This document shows positions 12,501 through 23,400 of a stretch of DNA of 64,000 bases, piece after piece. Source of the DNA: Struthidea cinerea (lineage: Eukaryota; Chordata; Aves; Passeriformes; Corcoracidae); NCBI GenBank assembly GCA_013397865.1, contig VZTI01003643.1, forward strand, positions 482,437-546,436, given 5' to 3'. The translations under genes and the position numbers were made by a program. Within the stretch, counting starts at the first letter, position 1. Each line of letters begins with the position of its first letter. A model generated the notes under the pieces. That model was given only the letters and a program-made list of their open reading frames with translations. It was not told the origin of the DNA and ran no database searches.

Positions 12501-14899
12501 AAGCGCACCTGAGGGGTGCATTCCCAGCCAGATAATCCTGGAACTCTTTCATTTTGTTAAGAGAGGTTTCTCCTTGCTGGGGAAAGGAAGGTGGGGAGGC
12601 AGCAGCCTGGGGCTGGTCTCACTTGGGGTGTTTTGGGCAGACCAACGACTTGCAGCTGGTCCGGGACGCCCTCCGCAGCCTCAGGAACAGCTTCAGTGGC
12701 CACGACCCCCAGCACCACACCATCGACAGCCTGGAGCAGGGCATCTCCAGCCTCATGGAGCGCCTGCACCGCATGGAGACGCAGAAGAGGCAGGAGAGGA
12801 GGGTAAGGGCTTCCCAGGGCTCTTAATTCTGCCCCTCACGCACCACCCAGAGGGCTCTGACTGGGAAGTGACACTTCGTCCTTGTGTTTTTGGCTTTGCA
12901 TCCCAGGTCCGGGGGAAGTCACCAGCAAGCAGAGCAACCAACGAGTGCAGAGACTCCTGGCCTCCCAAATCCAGTAAGTGCCTTGCAGATCCTGCCCTTC
13001 CACTGCTAGGTTCACTGCTCAGGTTCCCCGGTGTAGAATCCCCTTGGGAATCTGCCCCCTCCAGCTTCACCTGCACAGGATCCTGCCTGGATCAGAGTTC
13101 CCTGCAGAGGGAAGGGGGCACACATTTATGGCTGTTTCTTTGGAGAGCACCGTCTCAGTGGGAGTCTGGGCCACTTGGGCAGTGCTGCAGCACAAAAAAC
13201 CACGGCAGTCCCTGGGAAAGGGATGTCATCCCAGCTTTCCTGCTGCTTTGCACCATCTAGTGGGGACAGAGAAGTGTTCCCTGCTCGGTGTTTACTGCAG
13301 AGCAGTCTTTTTGAACACCACATTTCCATGTGTCCAGAGTATTTTCTGCATAAAAGGAGCCTTAAAACCGTGGAGTTCAGTTCCTCTGTTTCAGCTCTTG
13401 GGGGGAAGCAGAGAGGAAGGCAGGAGTCAGGGAGAGAAATACAAACGGGCAAATTAAAATCCACGCACCACCATCCATCCTGGCCAGCTGGCACGGGAAG
13501 ATGGGGAGGGCTAATGATGATAAAAGGGGTGATAATCAGCGAGTTGCTGCTTTGCAGAGCTGCCTCACTCTCAGAGCACGCCTGTGATGAGCACCAGTGC
13601 CTGCACCAAAGTGTTGTACTTCACCGACCGCTCCCTCACGCCCTTCATGGTCAGCATACCAAAGAGGTGAGGCTGGGCCTTCCTGGCCCTCCTATGCCCC
13701 TAAAACCAGCACTCTGGTTTTCTGGGAATGCTCCCAGCCAGCACAGGTTTGCTGTGCCTTGACTGGATTTCATGCCATTGACTGGGGAAAATGATCTGCA
13801 GGAGTCCCTGAGCTTTGTTTTTGTATTTTGTTTTTGTATTTATTTCCCTTGCAGGTTAGGGGAAGTGACTCTGAAGGACTTCAAGGCAGCCATCGATCGG
13901 GAAGGATCCCACCGGTACCACTTCAAAGCCCTGGATCCAGAGTTTGGCACAGTGAAGGAGGAGGTAAATGTGGGATTGAGCTTTGGGATCAGTGTCACCA
14001 CACAGCCCTGGGGACTGTGGTCACCTCACTTTTAAACTAATGAAATATTGGATGTTTCCCCCAAACAAAACTGTCTGCTTTCCCAGATGTAGATTAAGCT
14101 CCTCTTGTGCTAAAATGGGATGTTTTCATCCTCAGCTAAAGCAGTTCCGTGGATGTGGTTGTGACTGCCTGGGAGTTGCAGAGCCCCTTGGGCAAAGCCA
14201 GTCTGTGACACAGCTCAGGGGACACAGCAAAAATCCAGGCTGCACTTCTGGCCCTTCCAGTGGCTTTACAAAACCTGTTGCAATGGGAGAGTCTGTATTA
14301 AAAATACAATCTCTTACTTTCTTCTGAAGTTTTTTCAGAGAGAGCTGTGTGTGTGTGGCATCATTCCCTTTGTGTGCTGCAGCGCAGCCCTGTTCATGCT
14401 CAGGCTGGTGTGGGTGTGGATTGGATTCATTACAGGTTATTGGGACAGTTCTTGCTTCACAAATTGATTAAGACAAGGGCAAAGGGTCACCCTCTCTGGG
14501 AGCAGGCAGCAGCAGCAGCTTGAGGCTGTGGTCTGGCTCAGAAAAGGCGTGTTTCCTGTCTTTAGTTTACCTTTTCTGACAAAAAAAAAAGCCAATAATA
14601 ACCTTGATATTCATTGATTAAAGAGGCCTGGTCTGCTTTTTACCTAAAACCTGAAAATATGACTCAAACCTCAGCCATCATTCCCATGTCTGTGTTCCCT
14701 GGATTGTTTAGAGAAATCTGAGCTAGGATTTGATTTAACACCCGTGATGCCGCTCACACTGCAGAGCTGTGGTGTCCAGACCCAAGACATGACTGAAATC
14801 CTTTATTTTATTTTGTAGGTATTCCATGATGATGACATCATTCCTGGCTGGGAGGGGAAAATCGTGGCCTGGGTGGAAGAAGACCACGGGGAGAATTAA
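540..14899 (+). CDS. DIXDC1: DIXDC1 (Dixin), 5'-partial, 18 exons
   Basis: Dixin is a coiled-coil DIX-domain protein that binds Dishevelled and Axin and acts positively in Wnt signalling; the long form also binds actin. Coding exons: 540-665, 1534-1774, 2796-2903, 7226-7338, 7696-7844, 8770-8859, 8957-9010, 9446-9496, 10436-10540, 10973-11026, 11530-11622, 11700-11771, 12412-12498, 12641-12802, 12907-12973, 13558-13666, 13855-13963, 14819-14899. All junctions are GT-AG and phases agree throughout, giving about 622 residues before TAA at 14897. The first exon encodes the end of the CH domain (VLQFVASRKIRMHQTSAK). Exons 5-14 encode a long Leu/Glu/Lys-rich coiled coil. Exons 16-18 encode the C-terminal DIX domain, from KVLYFTDRSLTPF to WVEEDHGEN. 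Exon 2 carries a GC-rich, Ala/Gly-rich linker. Upstream exons are outside the window. The identification is firm. Confidence 0.97.
4480..5152 (+). promoter_or_regulatory. DIXDC1: Probable internal promoter and 5'UTR of short DIXDC1
   Basis: This tract is richer in G and C than the flanking intron and lies directly upstream of the alternative first exon. Two upstream ATGs precede the main start. One is an ATG followed at once by TGA (5080-5085). The other is a ten-codon upstream frame (5098-5130). If they lie within the transcript they could reduce translation of the short isoform. The promoter role and transcription start are inferred from position only. Confidence 0.4.
4907..4951 (-). repeat. 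tRNA-like relic with A- and B-box motifs
   Basis: On the minus strand TGGCTGAGAGG (4951-4941) fits an RNA polymerase III A box, and GGTTCGATTCC (4917-4907) fits a B box. The boxes start 34 bases apart, closer than in a normal tRNA, and I cannot fold a proper acceptor stem. It may be a decayed tRNA pseudogene or a SINE head. Chance similarity is also possible. Confidence 0.3.
5153..5175 (+). CDS. DIXDC1: Alternative first coding exon of short DIXDC1
   Basis: Inside the 4.3 kb intron before exon 4 is a short ATG exon encoding MGGKQVK plus two bases of a split codon, followed by the donor GTGAGC. Its phase (2) fits the exon 4 acceptor at 7226 exactly, giving MGGKQVK-C-LTSPSP. From memory, the mammalian short Dixin isoform begins MGGTQVKC and joins at this same exon. 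The spliced product would be 472 residues, with no CH domain but with the coiled coil and DIX domain. The upstream GC-rich tract (about 4480-5150) is a plausible internal promoter, but no TATA box is evident. The call rests on sequence and phase, not on transcripts. Confidence 0.8.
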
Positions 14900-16890
14900 T
14901 GGAGCTTTCAAGTCCCGTTTCTATGGAAACCTGTGACTGTCTGCGGAGCTCGGAGAGTGACCAAGGAGCCCTCGTGCTGGGAGGAGGCCAATTCAAGCTG
15001 CCAAAAAAGAGCCTCTGTGCAAGCCACGGGTGGTGCAGGCTGTGTGCATGGACAGCTGGTACCTGACTGCCCGTGCCCGAGGGCAGCTGCTGTCCTGAGG
15101 CTGCAGGGACGAGTCTGGGGGACAGAAACGCCCGGCTTGGCCCTGTCAGCGAAACCCTGGAGGCCTTAAGGATGATTTGCCCCCTTCTCCTGCTCCTCCA
15201 TCCCTGCACTGTGTGCTGTGGGCTCAGCTGGGCATCTCCTGTGCTGGTGTCACAGAAATCTGCACTGATGGCGAAAATGTGAAGCTTTGCCTTCATGGAG
15301 AAGAAGCTGCTGGATTGTGAGAGCTGAGGGTTGGACCAGCTTTGTCCTGCAGGAGCAGAGTGACTCTGTGGACATTCCAGACTGACAGGACCTGTCCTGG
15401 GGAGGGTTTAAGCATGGTCTGAAGCAAAGCTCACCAACCTGGCCAAGCTCCCTTTCTCCCAAACTCAGGCTCCCATTTCCCAGCCCTGCTTTCCCCACTT
15501 GCTCTCCAAAGCTGTTCCCATTTCCGAGGCCCTCTGGGTTTGCTCTGCAGCCATGGGGACTGTGGGATCCTGGTGCTTGTTTGTTTGCTGAAGGATTTCA
15601 CGGGTGGGGGAGCTGGAATCAGCTGCTTCCTGAGGTCTCTGCACCCCCTGTCTGTGCTGAGCCTCTGTCCTCCTGCTGTCACCTCCTGTGCACAGGCACC
15701 CCTCTGCTGCTGTCCCCCCACTGCCAGGGCCACCAAGCACTTACCCACACCAGTTCCTTGCTATGCCGAGTCCTGACGGATCAGGAAAGAACTGCTGGGG
15801 AAAGAACAAGCCCTGAAATCCCTGAGGGTGGATTTTTCCCTCTGGTTTTGTGGTTTTGTTTCTTTACATCGCCTGTGGGCTCGGGAGGTCAAATGGCACA
15901 TCGGGGCTCTGCTCCTTCCCAGCTCCTGCGGCCCTCCCATGGACTGTCTGTGTGTGCTGTGCATGAGGTTGGGAGAGGGGGCAGCCTGGTTTTACTGTTT
16001 TATATTAACATGTCCTTTTGTAAACATGTTCTTGGAATTATTTTGTACCGATTCACATTTGTCTGCGGACTGTGGATATTTTTATACTAGTGCAAGTGCT
16101 CTCTGTATATTTCTGCACGCATTATACTGTGTTTTACTCCTTTCCTGGTGGATGCTGAGATGTTTTGTATCATCTTCTGTTGACACAACGCTGGCCTTGT
16201 AATTTTATTTTACTATGGAAATCCAACTGGTTAATACTGGGTTTTATATCAAGGCTCTTCTGTGGTTTTGTGCCACATTGGCACAACACAAGCTGCCTCC
16301 TGTTCTGGACAATTTGTGTGGCTTTCTGCTTACAGACAGCAGAAGGAAAGTTCATCAGTGAACAAGTTAATTAATGGGGGAAATACATCCCTTTTGGAAA
16401 AGAAACAAAGGTTTTCTTGCTCCCTGGACATAGTTTCTCTGTTGCATGATCTCTGGTGAAGAGGGCATGGGTTTGTGATACTGAGATCAATTGTATTTGA
16501 ATTGCAAACTTCTCACAAGTGTTTCATTCCTCGGGTTTTACTCATCAGTTTTATTTCAGCAACAGCCACGCACCCGGGCTGGAGTTTCATGGAGCAAATT
16601 ATGACAATTTTCAATGTCTGTGGTTGCCAGCTTCACGTCCATCTCTGCTACTCAGAGGAGCAGTTTGGTTTGGGAGGTTTCTCCGTCATAAAAGCAAAAA
16701 GTGTCACTTTTAAACGAGTTTTAGCCCTGACTCCAGAGATTTTTTTACAAGATAAAGTTAACAAGTATAGGAAGAGGAAAGTAACTGTGAGGAAAGTTGG
16801 GCAGAAATAAACAAATTGTAAGCAGTGAAAAAGACAAGCCTGGGATATGGTAGTAAAAGCACATTTCAGAATAAACCCACCCTCCATGGA
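14900..16890 (+). other. DIXDC1: DIXDC1 3' untranslated region
   Basis: About 2 kb after the DIXDC1 stop contains no exon of a recognisable protein and becomes AT-rich toward its end. AATAAA signals stand at 16806-16811 and 16870-16875, so a transcript end near 16.83-16.89 kb is likely. The DLAT promoter region begins shortly after. Confidence 0.6.
16806..16811 (+). terminator. DIXDC1: Polyadenylation signal AATAAA, DIXDC1
   Basis: Canonical hexamer in AT-rich sequence 1.9 kb after the stop codon; a second copy lies at 16870-16875. These are the first canonical signals I see after the DIXDC1 coding end in the right orientation. Confidence 0.5.
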
Positions 16891-17039
16891 AAGAAGTTCT
16901 TGCTTAGGTTGAGGTGGAACTTGGTGTGTTTTAGTTTATGGCCTTTGCTAATCCTGTCACACTGAACAGGAGCCTGGTGGACTGAGCCTGGCGCTATCCT
17001 CTGACACTCCTTGGATATATATTTATATGTGTTGTACCC

Positions 17040-17373
17040 CATCCAGCCTGCCCCTCCCCTGGCCCAGCCTGAGGCCGTTCCCTCTCCTCCTGTCCCTGTT
17101 CCCTGGGAGCAGAGCCCGACCCCCCCGGCTGCCCCCTCCTGTCAGGGAGTTGTGCAGAGCCACAAGGGCCCCCCGGAGCCTCCTTTTCTCCAGGCTGAGC
17201 CCCTTTCCCAGCTCCCTCAGCCGCGCTCCGTCCCCATCGCCGGTGCGGGCGCGGGGCGGTGCTGAGGCGGTGCCTGAGGCGGGCCCGCTCCCGCCCCGCC
17301 GCCGCTTTACGGCCGCCCCAGTGTCGCGCCGCGCCGCCCGCACGGAGGTCACCGAGCGCCGCCGGCCCCGGTC
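17040..17373 (+). promoter_or_regulatory. DLAT: DLAT CpG-rich promoter region
   Basis: GC content and CpG density rise sharply from about 17.2 kb into the assembly gap, typical of a housekeeping-gene promoter. The part nearest the gap may already be 5'UTR or the start of exon 1. No TATA box is apparent. Confidence 0.5.
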
Positions 17374-17497
17374 NNNNNNNNNNNNNNNNNNNNNNNNNNN
17401 NNNNNNNNNNNNNNNNNNNNNNNNNNNNNNNNNNNNNNNNNNNNNNNNNNNNNNNNNNNNNNNNNNNNNNNNNNNNNNNNNNNNNNNNNNNNNNNNN
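17374..17497. other. Assembly gap (124 N)
   Basis: A run of 124 undetermined bases flanked on both sides by very GC-rich sequence, which suggests a sequencing failure in a CpG island. It interrupts DLAT exon 1 and probably hides the DLAT start codon. The real length may differ from 124. Confidence 0.98.
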
Positions 17498-20400
17498 CCG
17501 GCCTGGGGCGGCCCCGCGCCCCGCCCGCTGCTGCCGCTGCCCGCCTTGCCCCGGCTCGTCCCGCGCCGCTGCTGCAGCCTCCCGGCGCACCAGAAGGTGA
17601 GAGACACCCCCGAACCCCTGTCCCGGGTGTCCCCCGCGTCCCCTTCCTGCCCCTTCGCTTTCCCCCTCCGGGTTTTCCGTCCCCTCCCCGTGCGGCTCAG
17701 TTTGCCCCGGGGACAGAGCTTTGGGATTATCAAGGTTGGAAAAGATCTTTAGGATCAGCAACCCAGCACTGCTGCTGGAGCCCCCAAACTACAGTGCCCA
17801 CACGGCTCTTGGACACCTCCGGGGATGGGGACTTCACCACCTCCGTGGGTAAACCTATTCCAACGCCTGATCGCTCAAACACGGAAAAAATCGGCGCTTT
17901 TTGTGCCTTTGGCAGCATCCTGCCTCAAGTCCCTGGGTGGCTGTCGGGTACTACTTCCATCACCTCTGCCCTTTATCCCAGCACCGCTGTTTGTCCCTCG
18001 GCAGAGCCAGGCCCAGACCTGGCTCTCTGTAACCCTTGGTAGAATCATAGAGTGTTAAGGGGTTGGAATGGACCTTAAAGCCATGTGCAGGGACATCCTC
18101 CACTATCCCAGATTTCTCCAAGCTCCATCCAGCCTGACCTTGAACAACTCCAGGGATGGGGCAGCCACAGTCTCTCCCCTCAGCACCCAGTGTGGGTTTG
18201 CCCAGGGTTCTTCACCAGCAGCTTGGGGCAGTCCTGAGGATTTGCAGCAGCTTTGTGCCCCCCATCCCAGGCTGAGCTGAGGATTTGTCTCTGTCCTGTG
18301 TGTGATTCCTGCTGCTCGGTCTGTCGGGGCTGTGACACTGCCCTGTCCCTCACAGGTGGCACTGCCAGCGCTGTCCCCTACAATGCAGATGGGCACCATC
18401 GCACGCTGGGAGAAGAAGGAGGGAGACAAGATCAATGAAGGGGATCTCATAGCAGAGGTATCCTGGGCACGAGGCTGGGCTGGTGTCTCATGAGCTGCAC
18501 ATGTGGCCTGGGGGCTGGCCGTGGCTGAAGACAGATTTTGGATCACAGATCCCAAGGGAAGCTGGTGGGAAGGAGTGGCTGTCAGCCTCTCAGAGCTGGT
18601 TTGAGGGCAAACTTCTCTAGAGCTGCTGCCTCTGGGTGCTTTTTCCAGAACTGTGACCCTACCACGGACTGGGAGGCTCTGGGCTCACCATTTCCTCTTC
18701 TCTCTCAAAGGTGGAGACAGACAAAGCTACGGTTGGCTTTGAGAGCTTGGAGGAATGTTACCTGGCCAAGATCCTGGTGCAAGAAGGAACAAGGGATGTT
18801 CCTATTGGGGCCATAATATGTATCACAGTAGACAAGTATGTATTTTCCTAACCCTTGACTTGAATTTCCCTTTTGGGGCATCTGGGGTGCTTTTTGGGAA
18901 AGGCCGAGACTATCACCTGATGGGATTTGGGGCTCTGTGTTTTCTTCTAGGCCTGAATATATTGATGCCTTCAAAAACTACACCCTGGATTCTGCAGCAG
19001 CTGCTCCCCCCGCAGCCTCAGTGCCTCCCCCTCCAGCTGCAGCTCCCTCCCCACCATCTCAGCCTTCTCCTCAGGCCCCTGGCAGCTCTTACCCTCCTCA
19101 CATGCAGGTAAGAGAGCACTGCTCCTGCTTTAAGGCTTGCTGCACTCTTTTTCTGCCCCGGCATTGCTACCTGTGGGGCATTTTGTCAGAAAAACTGTCT
19201 GGAATAGGAGTTTATTAACAGTGCCACTTCAATTGTTGTGTGCTTAAAGCAGGTGTTGGGGAACATCCCAGAAAGCATTTTTAATAAATTTATTTCAGCA
19301 TTCTAGCTGCTGGTGGAGGAGAGACTTGTTCCTCCAGGGTTGTAGTCTTGGAAAACATGCAAAATCTGCATTTTTTGGACAGTTGTGGTATAACAAGCCC
19401 TTGTGCTTAGTGTGAATAAGATCTGCTCGTATCTCAGAGCAGAGCTCAAGTCTTTGATGCTCTGGTGAACGCAGCAGATGTGTTTGTGGATGATCTTTTT
19501 GCCTTGTTTAGATAACAAAGTGTACCTCCACTGATGGATCTGAGCGCCTTGTACAGGGGGTTGCTGTGACATTCCTTTGGAAAGAAAATCTGGAATACTA
19601 AACCCCATCCCACAGATAAAACGTGGGAACTGATTTGTCTGAGATGTTACTCAAAGTCAGTAATAAAAGAATTAATGAATGGCTTCTTAATCTGTGTTTT
19701 GGCTACTGAAGTTGCTTCCTTCCCTCTGCTTGCCCCCTCTGCCCAGTTTTGCTCCACGTGTGCGTGTCACAGTGACAAAGTGACTTGCTCCAGCCCTCCT
19801 TAGCCTTGCAGGTGGCAGCTGCAGGATGATGGCAGTGATGATTATTTTGATTTATCCATTTCTTGCCCTCTGCTCTTGCTTGCTCTCCTGCTCAGGCCTT
19901 GCTAAAAGAAGCCAAAGCAGCACTGTGGGACAGCTCTGTGCTTAGCTGTCATGGAGCCAGGCCGAGGAGTGCATTAAAGCTGCTTCTTTAGGTTGGCATC
20001 GTTTCTCAGGAGTTCAGACTGTGTTCCTGAGCCTTCTGGATGACCAGGATCTGATTGTGTTGTGTTCTCTGGCTTCCCAGATCACTCTCCCTGCTCTGTC
20101 ACCGACCATGACAATGGGCACAGTGCAGAGGTGGGAGAAGAAGGTTGGGGAGAAGCTGAGCGAGGGAGACTTACTGGCTGAAATTGAGACAGACAAAGCC
20201 ACAATAGGTGAGTCCACAGCCCACAGTGGGTGAGGTGCCTTGGCAGGATCAGATACGCTAATTTGCAAGGTCTGTAAATTGTACACGCGATGTGCGTGCG
20301 CATTGCAGCGTGTTCCACCTTGACAGATTGTTGCACCACAAGGATCCCTATTAAAAACTCTTCTATCCCTTATCCATGTCTGGCTCTTGATTCTAGGACC

Positions 20401-23400
20401 GGGGAAAATGTCCTAGAATCACAGTGGGTGATGCTGTGGGACAAGTTTTGTTCACATCTCATTCCATTGGAGAGCTAAATGTTGGAGCTCCTAAAAACAC
20501 TTCTGTTTCCTCATCAATCCTTCTTAGCAAGTGCGTGGAGAGGTTTCTCTGCTGGAGAGGGTTCTCCTGCAGGACAGGGCTTCAGCTGCCAGAGTCTCCA
20601 GCAGCAGCATTTGGAGCAGCTCTTCAGCTCCTGAGTGTTGTTTCTCTCCCTTGCAGGCTTTGAAGTGCAGGAGGAGGGCTACCTGGCAAAGATCTTGGTG
20701 CCTGAAGGAACAAGAGATGTGCCCTTAGGAGCTGCTCTGTGCATCATTGTGGAGAAGGAGGCTGATATTCCAGCCTTTGCTGACTACCAGGCTGCTGCAG
20801 TCACTGACATGAAGGCCCCAGCTCCTCCCCCTCCTCCTCCACCGGTAAGGAGAAGTCATGGGCACCACTTAGGAGTTTGAGCTGAGCTGTTGCTGACAGT
20901 GTGAAGCCCTGGCTTCAACAGGAATGTTCTGATTTGTGAGTGCAAGGCTGATCCATGTGTTGAGAAGTGATCACCAAAACCTACAGCAGGTTTCCTTCAT
21001 TATGATCTTTTTCCCAGCCTGTTGCTTGTGCCAGTTCTGATCCCTTGAAAATGGGGAGCCTAAGTTCTTTATTTTATTTGGTGTATAGCCCAGCAGCTCA
21101 GCTGACCTCCTTCCAGTGAGTTTCTGATTTAATTTCTGCCACTGGAAGCCTTTGTGCAGATTAACGATTATCTCTTGATTGATAATTAGATGGGCCAGTT
21201 CTCTTGCTGTGCCTTCCACTGATGGCTTTGATTCTTTGTTAAGGTGATGGCAACTCCTGCAGCTGCTCCTCCTCCTCCCCAGCCTGCTGCTGCTGCTGCT
21301 CCTGCTCCAGCAGCCCCCACGGCGGGGCCACCCCACAAAGGAAGGGTCGTGGTCAGTCCCCTGGCAAAGAAATTGGCAGCAGAGAAAGGAATCGACCTTA
21401 CCCAAGTGAAAGGTACCTTTCCTTTCCACCTCCTTGCTCTCACTATCAATTTTCTGTCCCTGTAGATCCGTATTTCCCTGTTCTCCCTGGCAGGAACATC
21501 CTGACTGTGCAGCTGTCAACCAGGAGTTGTGTTCAATGATTTCTCTCTGTTGAATAAAATTGGTACCTTTAGAAGCAAAGCCATGTTGAAAATAATCAAA
21601 ATCATCTCCCCTTTTCCTTTGCCCCTTTCAGGTACTGGACCAGATGGCAGAATCACCAAAAAAGATGTGGAGTCATTTGTGCCATCAAAGGCTGCTCCAG
21701 TGAGTAGGCTGGAAATCTGTGGGAATGGATGTTATAGGGATGGAAAGGCTCTATGGAAGGGCAGTTCCTACACGGAACTGGCATTGCTGGATTTTGTGAG
21801 CTGTGGTGACTATAAAATAGTGAAATTAACCTGTCAGAAACACAGATGAAGCTTTCTCCCTTTATTTGTCCCTTTGATATTCCACTGAGGAAGAAACCAG
21901 TGTGCTCCCAGCCCTTCCTTTGGTTGCTAAATCTTCCTGGGCTGAGGTCAGCCCAGTCCCAGCTGGTCCAGCACTGCTGAACAGAGGGGATCAGAAGGAA
22001 AGCCAGACCTAGGAGCCACCAGCCTGTCGCTGTTGCCCCAAAAGTGTTCTGATCCCGTGGTTTGTGTTTTCCCTGAGCTGGTGGAGGTGTTGCTGTGTGT
22101 GCTGTAGTTTGGGAGAGCCCTCCTGTAAAACAACCAGAGCAGGACTGGCTGGTCAGGGAGCTTCACAGCTACACATATCAGCGCTGTGTTGCTGAATCAC
22201 TCAATACTGCATTTAATAATCAAATACAGGGGTTGGAAGGAACCTTGTGGGTACTGGAGAGGAGAGACTGAGGAGAATTAGCTGCTGCTTGGACCAAGAG
22301 GCAGCTTGGCCTCAGCACTGAGTTGCAGTTGCTCTTTGGGTGTTTCTGGGAGTGATGCTGGTGTTCCCTGCAGGCTGCAGCTCCGGAGGCAGTTCCTGCT
22401 GCAGTGGTAGCAGCACCCGAGGGGACCTTCACAGACATCCCCATCAGCAACATTCGCAGGGTAAGAAGGTTTCAGTCCTTTCCAGGATCATTATTTTCAG
22501 CCAGGAATTTTCCAGGCTGATCTGTGTTCCTTGCTCTGCACACCCCCAGGTCATTGCTCAGAGGCTGATGCAGTCCAAGCAAACAATACCTCACTACTAC
22601 CTGTCCATCGATGTCAACATGGGAAAAATCCTGGTGCTAAGGAAAGAACTCAATCAGGTGAGTTCTGGTGTCTTGGCTAGGAAAAAACCACTCTTTTCAC
22701 CCTTTTGTGGGTCAGCTCTCGACTGTCTGTGACAGAATGAGATTTTTCTCATGTCTGCTTCCTGACTTCCCTAAGGGGCTGCTTTGAGCTCTGCCTGGTG
22801 GTGATTCTTTATTTCAGATGGAAAATAAAAGGATAGAAAGCTGTTTAATAGTAAGAAATGTAAAAAAATTAGGTAGAATAATAATTCTAAGCCAAGTTTG
22901 CAGAAAACGAAACATTAAACATTAAAAAAACTACTTTCTTAAATTATGGAGATGCTTTCACCTCCTAAATTATCTTTGAATATTGATGCTTGATTGTTTT
23001 CTAGCATTTCCTGTGAACTGCAGTGACTGCCCTCATTAATTGGAGTGATATGCAGGGGACAAACTGACACCTGGAATCTCTTTATTTGCAGGAGGTCTCG
23101 GATAACATTAAGCTTTCTGTCAATGATTTCATAATTAAAGCTTCTGCTTTGGCATGCTTGAAGGTGCCTGAGGCAAATTCTTCGTGGATGGACACAGTTA
23201 TTAGGCAGTAAGTTTATGGCATGGTCAGAGCCAGAAACTTCCTTTGTTCATGGCAAAACAGGAGAACTTCTGCTGGGATTTGAGGGAGGGAAAAAATACA
23301 GTGCAAAGATGAGGGGTTTTGTTAAAGTGGTAAAATCTTTGAGTCTAAGTCTGGTGTGCAAGGTGAAATAATTGTTGCAAATTAATGTTAATTTTGGGTT

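Noticed and set aside
22200..22260. Possible CR1 scrap (CAGGGGTTGGAAGGAACCTT)
   Set aside because: Only about 20 bases resemble CR1 and no flanking blocks continue, so it is too short to support.
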